Below are positions 35,631-48,127 of a DNA stretch of 64,000 nt, in pieces. The notes under the pieces are model-generated. The model had not been told where the DNA came from. It ran no database searches and worked only from the letters and a program-made list of their open reading frames with translations. Position 1 is the stretch's first letter, and each line of letters opens with the position of its first letter. Both the position numbers and the translations under genes were made by a program. The stretch is from Ehretia macrophylla. Lineage: Eukaryota > Streptophyta > Magnoliopsida > Boraginales > Ehretiaceae. The stretch covers positions 18,861,648 through 18,925,647 of the forward strand of contig CM075765.1 of the NCBI GenBank assembly GCA_037974665.1. Direction: 5' to 3'.

Positions 35631-35638
35631 TATAAAAG
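35631..35638 (+). promoter_or_regulatory. Probable TATA box of phytoene synthase
   Basis: TATAAAAG, 870 bp upstream of the ATG. A 5' UTR intron is likely, with a donor after CAG at 35854 and a possible acceptor at 36255 (TTGTGCAG). Leader introns are known in other plant PSY genes. The splice sites are inferred only. Confidence 0.4.
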
Positions 35639-36505
35639 AAAGAAAAGTCATAAGGTGAAGCATCAGGCTTAGTATTCTCGAAGAGTAGAGAGAAAACTAG
35701 GTGGGTATGTCAGATTGTAAAAGCTTAGGTGGTTCTTGAAGAGGTGGTCGTAGACATTTTCATTTCTTTTCAACTGATGTTGATAGCTTCAAAAAGTTGT
35801 TAGACTGCGAAGCATTAAAAAGCATTCTTTGAGTTGTTGAGGCCAATAAGCAGGTTGGTTTTCTTTCTCTTGCTTAGATATTCAATGGGTTGCTTTTCAT
35901 TTTCACTATGATTCTTTCATTAATGTGTTTGTGGTGCTTATAGTAATAAAAATGGAGTCTTTAGCTTTTGAAGATGGCATTTATAGCTTTTGAAGATGGC
36001 ATTTACGTGTATGGGTCTGTAGAAAATGTGGTTATAATATGTATATAGAAGTGTGGTGAACAGTCACTTGAGCTTATTGAGCTTCTTTTTTTTTTTTTTT
36101 TATGAGGACTTTTTGCTGTCAATGAATCTTGAACAAGTTTTTGGGTGAACTCTTTTGTTTGTGCTGTTTTTGATTTGTTGTTTTGTGGTTTCTTGTAGAT
36201 GGATTTTGCTATATGGTGCTTGTTTCACTGTTTGATATCTAAGTTCATTGTGCAGAAATTGTAGAAACAACATAGTTTTGCTGTTCAAGAGTTCAAGAGC
36301 TTTGCTGGGAGGAGAGTTTGATTTGATTTGATTTGATTTGTTTTTGGGATTTTTATATTCTTTTGGGTTGAAGGTGAAGTTGGTATTGTTTGACATTGGA
36401 TAGACTTTAAAGGGCTTTTTCTATAAAATAAAAGCAGTAAAGAAGGGAACATAAAGAAAGCCAAAATTTTGACATTGTTTTGACTTTTGACCACCAAACT
36501 TCAGC

Positions 36506-39500
36506 ATGTCTGTTGCCTTGTTATGGGTTGTTACTCCCATTACTGAGGTCTCAACTGGTACTGGATTCTTGGAATCAGTTCGGGAGGGAAATCGCCTTGG
36601 AGATTCATCAAGGCTCTTTTCCCGGGATAGGAGTCTCTTATGCAATGGTAGGCTTAAGAAAGGAGGGAAGCAGAAGTGGATTAGTAGCTCGCTGAATGCC
36701 GATTTAAGGAATTCTTGTTTAGGAGCTTCAGGATTAGAGAAAGGAGGAAAATTCTCGGTACTCTCAAGTATGTTAGCTACTCCAGCTGGAGAAATTAATC
36801 TTTCATCAGAGCAAAGGGTCTATGATGTTGTGTTGAAGCAGGCAGCCTTAGTTAAGAGGCAGTTAAGATCTAATGAAAATATGGAGGTGAAGCCGGATAT
36901 TGCTGTCCCAGGATCCTTGAGTTTGTTGAGTGAAGCATATGATCGGTGTGGTGAAGTATGCGCGGAGTATGCCAAGACATTTTACTTAGGTTGGCCTTTC
37001 TTTACGAATGCTAATTAAGAGGATTTCTGCTAAGATATCAGTAGTTAGGATGATAAGCTGATTTGTGTTATAAATTGGAATTGATTTCGATGTTTGTTTC
37101 AAATTTTCAGGAACCTTGCTAATGACTCCTGAGAGGCGAAGAGCTATCTGGGCAATATATGGTGAGAGTCCATTTCTTCTCTTAAGAAAGGACATAAAAC
37201 AATTTGAAAATGGAAACCTAGGAGAATGATTGATGCTTGCTTAATGTGTTTGTCAATGATCAACTAAGCTTTCATTATTTTCGGGAGATATAAACGGTGT
37301 TGCTTCTTCTTCATCATATTTAATCGGTGTTGTGGGTTCAAATAATTTGATGATTTTGTACTATCGGCTGAACATGGAACTGCACAATTGAATGAACTAA
37401 TCTGCTGCTGTCAGTACACGAAAGTTAGGTCTTACAGAGATTTGTGCGAAAATTTTTGTCAATTGAACCGTGGAAGAATACCTTTTACAAGGGCACGTGA
37501 TGTTCTGTTATCAAAAGTTAGGTTTATGTTAAATCAGAAATTAATTTTTCTAACTTTAGTGATAGATGTTTTCTTTCTCAGTCATTAAAGATATTAAAGC
37601 AAGTTGTTTGATTTGCTTAACTTGCCCATATTGTGATATGACCTAAAATATGGTCCCAAGTTGTTTAATGCTGTCTAATTTTAGTATTATGAGTGTTTTA
37701 AGTCAACTCCACTGTCCTTTTAGTGGCTTGCATTAACTGACGTTTCACCGGCCATAATTGGGAACTTTGTCTCTAGTTTTGACATTTTCCTCGAGCCCCT
37801 TACAAGTTATTGTAGAAAGAGATAAAAGGGGTGAAAAATCTCCTAAAAATGGTTACTCAGTAACTTGGCTCTGCCTCCATGCAATTTAAAAAAGAAAATA
37901 GAGAATTTGGCTACCTATGGTATCATTTAACAAGTTAATCTTTCTTGGGGCATAAAGTTCCTAAACTTCTGTAGCTAACAATATTAGTTTCGTATTAAGC
38001 ACCGTTAGATCAACCTGCATTGAAATGGTATTGATTTACCACATATTTTGTTTTTCCGAAGAACAGATATTGGTTATGTAACACTGACAAACTATTAAAT
38101 TGGTTATCGGTAATTGCTAATCAATATGGTTTATACATGTCCTACTTGATTCTCACTGTTTTCACTTTTAACAGTATGGTGCAGGAGAACAGATGAACTT
38201 GTCGATGGGCCTAATGCATCGCATATAACACCTCAAGCTCTCGATAGGTGGGAAACAAGACTTGAAGATATTTTTAGAGGGCGTCCATTCGATATGCTTG
38301 ATGCTGCTTTATCAGATACTGTTTCCAAGTTTCCTGTTGACATTCAGGTTAGAGTTTGGAATCGGTTTGCTTCGGTGTCTTCAGATATGTCTGGTTCCAT
38401 GTTATAGTTTTCCATTCTGATTATTGAACATTTACTTTTGCAGCCATTCAGAGACATGATTGAAGGAATGCGGATGGATCTCTGGAAGTCGAGATACAAG
38501 AGCTTTGATGAGCTATATCTCTATTGTTATTATGTTGCTGGTACCGTTGGTTTGATGAGCGTCCCTGTAATGGGTATTGCACCTGAATCACGAGCCACAA
38601 CAGAAAGTGTATATAACGCTGCTTTGGCGCTAGGTATCGCAAATCAGCTAACCAATATACTCAGAGATGTCGGAGAGGAGTAAGTACAAAGCTTTCAAAA
38701 TTGAATATATACATACACCAGCATCTTACTCTTTATGAACATTGAATCAGATACATAATTTTAAAGAATCCCCTTTATACACTTCTAATTGTTGAAAACA
38801 GAGAAACTAGTTTAGTTTCCATCTTGAGCCTTGGATTTTCGTAAATTTATAATCAACAGAATCCTTAAAGATCTAAGACAAGCTGAAGTGCTTACCAAGA
38901 TATTGCAATATGAATGTAAAGATTTACACAAGGTCAGCTAAAAGACGAACACAAGTTTGTGAATTGATCACTATAGTCCATAATTCCATGAAGTTAATTA
39001 ATTTCAAATCCTTCTATTGGAAGTGGCGAGATGATACTTGTATATGTTGAGTGCTGCCAGGTTGTGTTTTTCGAAGTACATCTTATAGATGTAGGATAAT
39101 GTTTTGCTTTCATCTTCTTATATATTCGTTTTGTTTCAGTGCCAGAAGGGGAAGGATCTATCTCCCTCAGGATGAATTGGCACAGGCAGGACTTTCAGAT
39201 GATGACATATTTGCTGGAAAAGTAACGGACAAATGGAGAAACTTTATGAAAAAGCAAATTAAGAGGGCCAGGAAGTTCTTCAATGAAGCAGAGCAAGGAG
39301 TCACAGAGCTTAGCTCAGCTAGTAGATGGCCTGTAAGTACTCATCAAATTTTTGTTTATATCAATAAGCTTAAGTACTCGTTGCACATCTTTGATTGCAA
39401 TAGGAAAAGAGGAAGAAAAATAACTAAATCCATATCCATGTCCAGCCAGAACTTGCTTAGAAGAATGATCAATTCCTTTCATCTCCTTAGCAATCTTATT

Positions 39501-40101
39501 GAGATAAAACAGTCTCATACCGTATACAATTTGACTTGTTAATATCCGTCTATTTCCTTGCCGTTAAATTAGTCACTCTGCTATCTCTTTTTCTTATCTA
39601 AATTCTATACGGTAGTCTGTAACAATCCACCGTATGCACATGTTTTCCTGCCAGAAGTAGGATATTAACCAAATCCTTCATTCCTTAAGATCTAACTGCT
39701 TATAAAACGATAATGGCGATAGGAAAAAGATATTTAGATTTCTGTATCAAGTTAGGCAAAGATATGAAGTTGCATTTGTACAGGCATTTTAGAGCCATGA
39801 TATTCTGTTCTAGCTCGTTTCTGCTTCTCTTCTTGGACGAATGAACAAGCATGATTGAAATACTTTTGATTACAGCGTTCTATATTTAGGTTCCAAATTA
39901 TAATAAAGTTGTCTATTGCAGGTATGGGCATCACTACTCTTGTATCGACAAATACTGGACGAGATTGAAGCCAACGACTACAACAACTTCACGAAGAGGG
40001 CCTATGTCAGCAAGCCAAAGAAGATACTTGCTTTGCCTATTGCTTATGCCAAGTCTCTAGTACCCCCCTCCAGAACGCTGTCTCCTCTTGTAAAGGCATG
40101 A
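36506..40101 (+). CDS. PSY: Phytoene synthase, plastid, first committed enzyme of carotenoid synthesis
   Basis: Six coding exons: 36506-36989, 37111-37161, 38175-38347, 38444-38679, 39140-39332 and 39922-40101. All junctions are GT...AG and phases match; 438 residues, the usual size. The enzyme joins two geranylgeranyl diphosphates head to head into phytoene. The first roughly 80 residues are Ser/Arg/Gly-rich with few acids, a chloroplast transit peptide. Both Asp-rich substrate/Mg motifs are present: DELVDG (185-190) and DVGED (311-315), the second split by the exon 4/5 border. Other family blocks are [43 protein letters not shown], and [13 protein letters not shown] followed by [17 protein letters not shown]. 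All key residues are intact, so the gene looks functional. Confidence 0.97.
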
Positions 40102-40561
40102 GCAACCATGAACCTTTGTATAGTTATAAAAGGAGCAAATATTTTGTATATTAGAAATTTATACAATGCACTAATCAGAAAAAGTAGATAGAAAATTTGG
40201 TTTCCTTTCAAAGTTCACGTTTCCAAAGGAAATCTGAAGCGTACAAGCATTTTTGACTGGCCATACTATAGATGAAAAGACACTTGACAACCATTGCCAA
40301 GGCAAGCCTGGCTGAAACCTGTATCAAGATATGCCATGATATTGTTTCATGGGAGACCATTGTTGGGTTGCGGCTCGAGTGTAAAGCCTATGCGTGTGTT
40401 CGTGTCCCCGGCCCAACACCTGCCGAGGCTGGTTGGCTACCTACGGGGAATGAATAGACATGGGACAATGAAGAGGAAGTGCAAAAGATGGCAGCCAGAA
40501 AAGAAAAGCCATAAAAGTTCATAAAAAATGTATACCCCCGAATACGTGCAATCTAATTATT

Positions 40562-40665
40562 AGGGTTTTAGTTCAGTGATAAAGTTTTTTATTGTATACA
40601 AGAAGTTGCGAGCTCAAGTTTCACTGGCTTCCTTTGAATCAAAAGAAGAAAAAAATACGTGCAAT
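40562..40665 (+). mobile_element. Possible SINE fragment
   Basis: TTTTAGTTCAGTGATAAAG resembles a Pol III A box, and GCGAGCTCAAGTTTCACT about 40 bp later a weak B box, ending in AAGAAGAAAAAAA. Confidence 0.3.
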
Positions 40666-40833
40666 CTTAAGGAGCTTAATTGTAAGTGCTTATCTCGAAT
40701 CAATTCACTTGTCACCAATTTCAATTTCAAGATATCATGCTATTTTTTTTTTCCTCCTTTGTGAGCACTTTGCAACATCAACAATTATGTAACACCATAA
40801 ATCAAGACCATTACTTGCCATTGCTCAACATTA

Positions 40834-42044
40834 TGGATTTGGATCCTCTCTAATTAGAGAGTCAAAGTAACTTCAACACACTATTTTTTTTTTGTTTATA
40901 ATAGAGAGTTAAATTGGTAATTCTTTATTTTTATAAATTCTCTATTTCAGTTATACTCTAAAAGTACTCTGTATTTAATCTCTCTAATAACTCTCCATAT
41001 TTTAACTAAACTCATTACTTAATAACCTCTTTTTTTATGTTTAATTTTTAATTATTAACTATTATATCGTAACAAAAATTATAATATTAATATAATTTTT
41101 GAACATTGCTATACTAATAGGCTGAAACACCAACAACAAAAAAAAAGTTGCACCTATTACCCTAACTCATTTCAAGTCCTGCTGCTTGACGAACTACGAA
41201 GGAAAAAAAAAAGCATGTAGGAAAAAGACAGAGCATGACTATTAAAAGAAAGCATCGGTGGTGCTTTGTTCATCAGCTTTACAAATAATAAAAAAAAGGA
41301 GTAGCGAATGATGTTTGAAATTGACGAGCTACTATCTATTTTGGCGAGAACTAATCCCTAACTTGTTGGAATATTTTTCTTGACATTGGTTCTCTATTTT
41401 GGTTAAAAAGTTCAAGTAAAGAGTAATTCCAACTCCAATTTGACGAGCTATTTATTCTCCAATTGTCTTGTAGGAAAGTGACATTTTATTTTTATTTAAA
41501 ATAAACAAATAAATTTGTGTCATCTCATTAGTCACTTGTACTCAATATCAAAATAACATAGTTTGAATCTCTTCATAAAAAAAGGATTTGAGAAAAAATA
41601 TATATTACACCTACTTAAAATTAAGATCACAATATGTGACATCTCATTATCACCTTATACTCAAAAAATAAAGTTAAAAAAATGCTTTTCCTCTTCATAT
41701 AACACTAATTCAAGCGAATAATATTTATTCAAAAAATGTAAACGTCATTTATGAAAATAATTCAAGATTTTGACCTTTTGCATGAAATTTTAAAATAAAT
41801 ACCTTTAAGCATGGTTACAATATTAATATTATTATATCGTACATGGGTTACCGTTCATACACCTCTTTTTTTAAAATTAATTTTTTTTTTGAAAAAAATT
41901 CAAATTACATCATTTTGATGTTAAATACAATTATTGATGTGACACAAATCTATCCATTTGTTTCAAGTCATTCTCTTAAAAGATAATTAATGGATCTTTC
42001 AATTATCCTTTAATTGAAGAGGATCCGAAAGATCCAAATCCCTA
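40834..42044. mobile_element. Possible 1.2-kb non-autonomous DNA element with inverted ends
   Basis: The left end GGATTTGGATCCTCT (about 40836) is inverted at the right end as AGAGGATCCGAAAGATCCAAATCC (about 42020-42043). The right copy has a 9-bp insertion relative to the left. The interior is AT-rich and non-coding. No flanking duplication was recognised. Confidence 0.4.
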
Positions 42045-44206
42045 CAACATCACAGCAATTGTCTATTGGACTACATGAAGTACAACCTCATTAGAATCAC
42101 TACAACAATAATAGAAGGCTCAATAAAGTATTTGGGACCAGTGTTACAGTGGAAAGTAAACCTATGTTTTGTTTTTTTTTTTTATTCTTAATTTTAATTT
42201 TTATACAATAGAGGTCACCGTTCGTAGTTCAAAATCTAGACCTCTAAATATAATGAGTCACTAAACTATTTTATTTAAAGAATGGTTAACTAACCTTGTA
42301 ATTGGGTCGTTAAATACAAATTTAGGGAAGTATTGCCGATAAATTGAATATCTTGTATGTCCTCACAACTTGTATATCTACTTAATTGTGATATTCATCT
42401 GTCGGAGATTGAATATCTCTGTACTTTTTCGTGAAATTCATTTTATTTCTCCACCAAAAAAAAAAAAAACAAAATCCATTTAACTCTTGGGCATGATTAC
42501 CCTATATAACTGAAAAGAATCCATAGAGGATAGAAGACAAATTTATAACCATACATTTTTATTTCTCAATTAAAATGCAGATATTTGTGTATAATACTTT
42601 TTCTCGTCCAAATTTCGATTTTGGCATTAGGTGAGATAACGGATAAGAGTTTGGTATACCTATTTTCCATTTGAAGAATACGAATTGAATGAATCCCATT
42701 TAGACTATATGTCAAAGATAAAAATTGCGAAATGATTCATGAAATATGAAAAAATGAGATATTTCATTTTAAGGAAGTATATTGTCTTACTTAAAAATAA
42801 TTTAAAGTAGGAAGCAAATATTCAATTTAGAATGATAGAGTTATAAAATAACTCGCCTTTCTCAAAAATCAAAGTTTATTCTCCCAAAAATATAAACCAT
42901 GGACTTAATGAATAAAATTTGAGAGCAAAGAATAGTGATGTAGGTTATTCGTTATATCTTTCAGAAAACTAATTATTTTTACGACAATTACATGTAGGCG
43001 TGAATTTAAAATTTTTATTTAATGGAGTTAAAATATTCAATTTAACATTTACATACTAATATATATATATATTTTTTTCAATGAGGATTAAGTTATTTTT
43101 TGGACTAAAAATAACTTAAAATTATGCCGCAAAGCTACTGGGCTGAGCCATAGTTGGACTGGATCTGTGAAGTCACAGAATGGTAACTCTTTTTATTTTT
43201 ATTTTTTATTTATAAATGAGTAAATGATATGGAAATTCAATTAATGGAGATTAATCATCGATTGAATTTGAGGAAATTCGATCACTAATTAATAAATTTT
43301 TTAGTGCAGCAGTATTATGCAGTTAAGAAATTTCGAAAACAAGCATAGTGGTAACTTGGCCCATGAGGAACATTGAATTTGAGTTGCATAAATTTGGCTG
43401 ATCAAATATGAATTATCACATGCTACTTTCAGCTTCCAGTCAAACGTAGTCTCTCACCCACCGGTAAATGCAGTCATGCCACAACTACCATCTAGCCACC
43501 TTTCCAAATGCATCAGGATAGTCCACGTCCAATGAGTTCGTGTTGCAAAGCCTAGTATTTCTCGTATCTTTTAAAATTCTTACGTGAGTCGTTTAAAATT
43601 CTTCCGTGAGTCCGACTCAAGTATATAATAATATCTAATAATTACGTATTGTGTGGGTGAGTCAGACTTGATCCGTTTGATATATTTTTTAAATACTTAA
43701 AATCAATTTTTATAAATTTAGAAATTAAAACTAATCTGTTTGCCTTATTTTTAAAAAGATTTTTTTTGATAAAAGCAAAAATAAAAAATAAAAGAAAAAT
43801 AAGAAGTTCGAAATTGAAATTTTTTCAATTTTTTTTTTTGAATCTATTTTTCACATTATGGAGAAGCTATTTTTCTTTTTTCTTTTTATTAAAAATAATC
43901 TTCTATATTTTTAGAAACCTAATATTATCTTTAAATTTTTAAAAACTCAATATTGTTCAACAACCACTAGATAGTTAACAAATTATCAATACTATTTGTA
44001 ACCAAATTTTGCTAAAAATTTTAGTACTCAAGAACTAAAATTTTACAGCTAAATGAAACCGACCCTTACCTAAAAAGAGAGAGGCTAATTAAATTCAGAA
44101 CTTTTATTCTATTTCATAAAATTAAGATGGTATCCAAAAAACATTGAAAGAATAATATAGAAGGTCCAAAACATATTCGCGCGAACAAAAGAAAAAAAAA
44201 AATTAT
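42045..44206. other. AT-rich spacer without a recognised gene
   Basis: No supported coding frame. About 43005-43160 (AATGGAGTTAAAATATTC... GGACTAAAAATAACTTAAAAT) resembles the MITE fragments at 11640 and 19340. Confidence 0.4.
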
Positions 44207-44335
44207 AACCACTGACCATTTGGTCTAGTGGTATGACTCGTATTTTAAATGTAATAGGTCTCGAAATTTATTTTTGTATGTTATATATTATGAAATGTAA
44301 ATTACCCTAGTGCTCTTTTAAATTTAAAAAAAAAG
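44207..44335 (+). mobile_element. tRNA-like SINE family, copy 2
   Basis: ACTGACCATTTGGTCTAGTGGTATGACTCG head with TGGTCTAGTGG as the A box and AGGTCTCGAAATTT as a B-box-like site, ending in an A run (about 44326-44334). It shares its head with 58684-58817. It lacks an acceptor stem, so it is not a tRNA gene. It sits about 200 bp upstream of the GST start. Confidence 0.6.
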
Positions 44336-44430
44336 AAAATTATATCGTTCTACGTAAAATTTCAGACATGACATGTGGACACTTGACCACCGCCGTTTTG
44401 GTAGTTGAAATTTTAGTACAAATTGTCTTC

Positions 44431-44438
44431 TATATATA
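44431..44438 (+). promoter_or_regulatory. Probable TATA box of the GST gene
   Basis: TATATATA, 92 bp before the ATG at 44530. A second TATA-like ATATATAG lies near 44477. Confidence 0.4.
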
Positions 44439-44529
44439 CTTCGAATATGATATTGATGACTACGCTCAATGCCTCAATATATAGCACAATTTCATAAATA
44501 TCACGTGGCTAGACCTTCAAGTAGAAACA

Positions 44530-46085
44530 ATGGCGGTGAAAGTGTATGGTCCAGTTATGGCAGCTTGCCCACAGAGGGTGATGGTTTGCCTTTCGGAGAA
44601 GGGGGTAGACTTCGAAGTCATTCATGTCGACCTTGAATCCGGCGAGCAAAAAAAACCAGAGTTTCTTCTTCGGCAGGTGAGAATTCTTTGTCCGAAAAAA
44701 TTCCAACTCGGCCTCTTGTTAGGCCATTTACACGTTATATCAGTGGGGATTATAAAACATAATTTAACACTTATATATAAAATTATTTTTAGTCAAAGAC
44801 TATATAAGACTGCAGCCATCAAAATAGCTTAAAAATACTCTTATATTAAACACCAATCACTGTTATTGCTTCAGGAGCTTCTTACATCCATTTTTTTTTT
44901 TTTTTCTTTTCCTTGTTTTCGTTACGATGATTTTGTACGTGTTTTGCAGCCGTTTGGACAGGTTCCAGCAATTGAAGATGGTGATTTCAAACTTTTTGGT
45001 AATGCTGCATTCACTTCGCAAGCGAGACGTGTTTTTCAAGCATAAAAAATAAATACTTGAATTTTAAATTAACTGGTCGAAAATGGTTAACCAAGTTATC
45101 ACTTGAACTACAACACCCCTTATAAAATACACAGTTGACACTTTTTATACCGATATGGGACATTACACATACTCCAATTGACAATCTAACGTTCTCGTCA
45201 GAGGTACACACTCATGACTAGGGATGGATGCACCGTGGGGTTAGCGGGGGCTCCCGATGGATTTTTTCATACGTATGTGTAATTTTGGATAAAAAAATAA
45301 ATTAGTCTCTACTGAAAAAATAAATTTTGTAAAGAGAATTATGATGTGTATAGCTATTTAATTTTGAACTTTTTATGATACATCATTTAATTACTATATA
45401 TTATTTATTAAAAATTATTCGTATAATTTCGACTTATCAAACTGTCTGTTATAGTTCTAACTGAAGAAAATTCTTAAATCCGTCCCTGACTCTTAACCAA
45501 CAGGTAGTTTTGAATTCCAGAGGTCTCTGTTCGGCACAACACATAGCATTGCATCCGACTGGTGACACATAAGACTATTGTTTTTGGAAAAGTTGCATTT
45601 GCTAATGTATTAATCCCCATTTTTCAACAGAATCAAGAGCGATTGCAAGGTACTACGCAACGAAGTATGCTGACCAAGGCACCAACCTTGTAGGAACCAC
45701 ATTGGAAGAGAAAGCCCTAGTTGATCAATGGCTTGAAGTAGAAGCACACAACTTCAACCCCCTGGTTTACAACATAGTTCTTCAGCTTCTAGTCTTGCCA
45801 CGAATGGGTCAAGAAACCAACATGGAATTGGTTCGCGATTGCGAGAAAAAGTTGGAAAAAGTTTTTGATGTGTACGAGGATAGGTTGTCCAAGAGTAAAT
45901 ATCTTGCTGGTGATTGTTTCAGCCTTGCTGATTTGAGTCACCTGCCTAGCATCAGATTTCTAATGAATGAAGGTGGTTTGGAACACTTGGTGAGGAGCAG
46001 GAAGAATGTGAATGCTTGGTGGATGGATATATCTACCAGGCCTGCCTGGAAGAGAGTTATGGAACTGATGAATACTCGAGCATGA
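44530..46085 (+). CDS. GSTF12: Phi-class glutathione transferase, AN9/TT19 type (anthocyanin carrier)
   Basis: Three exons: 44530-44676, 44950-44998 and 45631-46085; GT...AG junctions in phase; 216 residues. The thioredoxin-fold N-terminus holds AACPQRVMVCLSEKG (11-25), [37 protein letters not shown] (about 49-85) follows, and the helical C-terminal domain holds DQWLEVEAHNFN and LADLSHLPSIRFLM. From memory these blocks match petunia AN9 and Arabidopsis TT19/GSTF12, which bind anthocyanins in the cytosol and are needed for their vacuolar storage. Where catalytic phi GSTs carry the active Ser, this protein has Ala11, as I recall for TT19; that fits a binding role. The EQKKPEFLLRQPFGQVP glutathione-site region is kept. 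Intron 2 carries a MITE. Confidence 0.92.
45220..45487. repeat. MITE in GST intron 2
   Basis: The left end AGGGATGGATGC is inverted at the right as ATCCGTCCCT. GACT flanks both sides (45216-45219 and 45488-45491). About 268 bp, non-coding. The terminal style resembles hAT MITEs. Confidence 0.5.
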
Positions 46086-46480
46086 TTTCGACTTTGCTAT
46101 TGTAAACGCGAAAGTTTCGTGCACTGAGCTACTCGGACTTCATGACACCTGCAATGAATTGTCGTTAGCTGGCTTTATCTTGATGTTTAATTATTCTCTT
46201 GCAAGATCTACACACCAGTTTACGTAAAAATCGACTAAAATATTGTAGTTTAACGTTTTTCAGCTTCGAAGAATTTTCTTATGTTAGAGCTCAAAAGTAC
46301 CTGAGCTGCAAAAATCATTAACCACGGACACTCCAATATTGTTCAAAAGTTATTCTAACCAATACTTTCAAACAAATTCATCACTTTCCTAGTCCTTCTA
46401 AGTTTATTTAGCATATGGCAATGTTAAACGGGCGGATCTATGCTTATTGATCTAATTTTATATATGAATAATTATTATTA

Positions 46481-46690
46481 TTTTTTCAGTGGAGACTAAA
46501 GCACAAATATTTTCAATTTTTTTTAAGAATAAGCGGGGATTGCAACCCCTCAATCATCATTAAATAGCTCCACCACTTCATTGGTGCAATATCATTGGAC
46601 TCTAGTAATTAATATTTTTTCATTGAAAATTCTTTGGTCAGCTTCGACTGATCAAATAATTACTCTTTTCTCACATGCTATTGTTATTAA
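46481..46690 (+). repeat. Dispersed repeat, copy A (uninterrupted)
   Basis: TTCAGTGGAGACTAAAGCAC...ATTGGTGCAATATCATTGG...CTCACATGCTATTGT. It is about 85% like copy B (47436-48187) by eye once the inserted hAT element in B is removed. Copy A has about 50 extra bases near 46622-46670. Confidence 0.75.
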
Positions 46691-47536
46691 AAGATGAAAA
46701 TGTCCTTTACTGGTCTAGTAGTCCACCAATCTCCAACCCATCACGCAAAACACACACAATTGCCCAGGCCACAACACAAACCACACTGGTACACCCACTC
46801 AGGCATAACACACACTCTCATCATCTTCACTGGTACTCCACAACACAAACCACACTATTGTCAACGATGAGCTTTGTTCATTGGGTGAATTAAGTATTCA
46901 TTGAAGTTCACTTAAAACTACATATATAGTTAAAAAAAAAAAAAAAAAAAGAAGTAAAACTACATATATAGTTAAAAAAAAGTTGGGAACATTAGGAGAT
47001 TGCTTGCTTTAGCAGATCAATAGCGATGCCACCATATTGGTTGTGCGAAATCACATCAACGTATTTGATGATCTATTGATGTGAGGTGAGGACAAACAAT
47101 TAATGGCGAGTTCAGCATGTCTAGGATCTTTCGATTATGTAGCTGTTAATGTTCGTCCATACATGGGAAGATTTAGAGTAAATGCCACTGACAGCTCCAT
47201 ATATTTGGAGATTTTAATATTTTGGTTTTGAATTTTTCAAAATAATCCTTTTAATCCTTAATATATTTTAAGTATAACGTTGTTGGTCTAACTAGTTTAA
47301 ACCGTTAATTTTTTTTGTTTTTAACACGTGACCTGCACGTGTGTTAATTGGTACTTAGCATTTAGGAGTATTTTTGACAATCCAAGTGTGTACACTTATA
47401 TATGAATATTTCTTTATTTAAAAAAAAAAAAAAAATTCAGTGGAGACTAAAGCACAAATATTTTTAATTTTTTCAGAGTGAGCAGAGATTGCAGCCGCTC
47501 ACTCATCATTAAGTAGCTCCATTATTCCATTGGCGC

Positions 47537-47733
47537 TAGGGGTGTACAGCGAAACCACTAATTTGCCCAAACCGCCTAACCCAATCCAAATTAACCCACT
47601 TTTGATGGTTTTATAAAAGTTTGGTTGGTTATAATTTAAAGTTTCATAGAAACCGACCATATGTTTTGATTTATGATTTTTACCATCAAAATCGATAAAT
47701 TCAAACCGACCTGAAAGTTTACTATATATTATA

Positions 47734-47805
<72 letters not shown>

Positions 47806-48127
47806 CTCAGAGAATTTTTTACTTTCCTCTACATTTTTCAATCTCTCTCCCCTTTCATTGAAGAAATCAAGAGACACCATGAGTAACTCCCTTTGTGTTT
47901 TAGATTTCTACAATCTAATTATTTTCTTCAAATGCAACTATAAGTTAAACCAAAAGTATGTTTGGCTTGATTTGGGTGGTCTGGTTTATTCAAATGTATT
48001 GGTTTGGTTTGGGTAGTTTTGATAGGTGTATGGTTTGGCTTTGGTTTCAAAATTTTCAAATCAAATATATTGATTCGGTTCAGAAAATATCATTTGAATC
48101 ATCCAAACCGACCTATATATATCCCTA
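47537..48127. mobile_element. Non-autonomous hAT-type transposon, 591 bp, with 8-bp target duplication
   Basis: Perfect 8-bp direct repeats ATTGGCGC flank it (47529-47536 and 48128-48135). The ends TAGGGGTGTA and TATATCCCTA are inverted (8 of 10). An 8-bp duplication with TAGGG-type ends is the mark of hAT elements. The interior has no transposase frame, a (TA)n run at 47742-47803, and inverted GGTTTGGTTTGG / AACCAAAC-type words. Copy A carries the unoccupied site ATTGGTGC at 46580-46587. Confidence 0.88.
47742..47803. repeat. (TA)n microsatellite inside the hAT element
   Basis: About 31 TA units without interruption. Confidence 0.95.

Noticed and set aside
44214..44290. tRNA gene
   Set aside because: A-box and B-box-like motifs are there, but no acceptor stem or cloverleaf; better explained as a SINE head.
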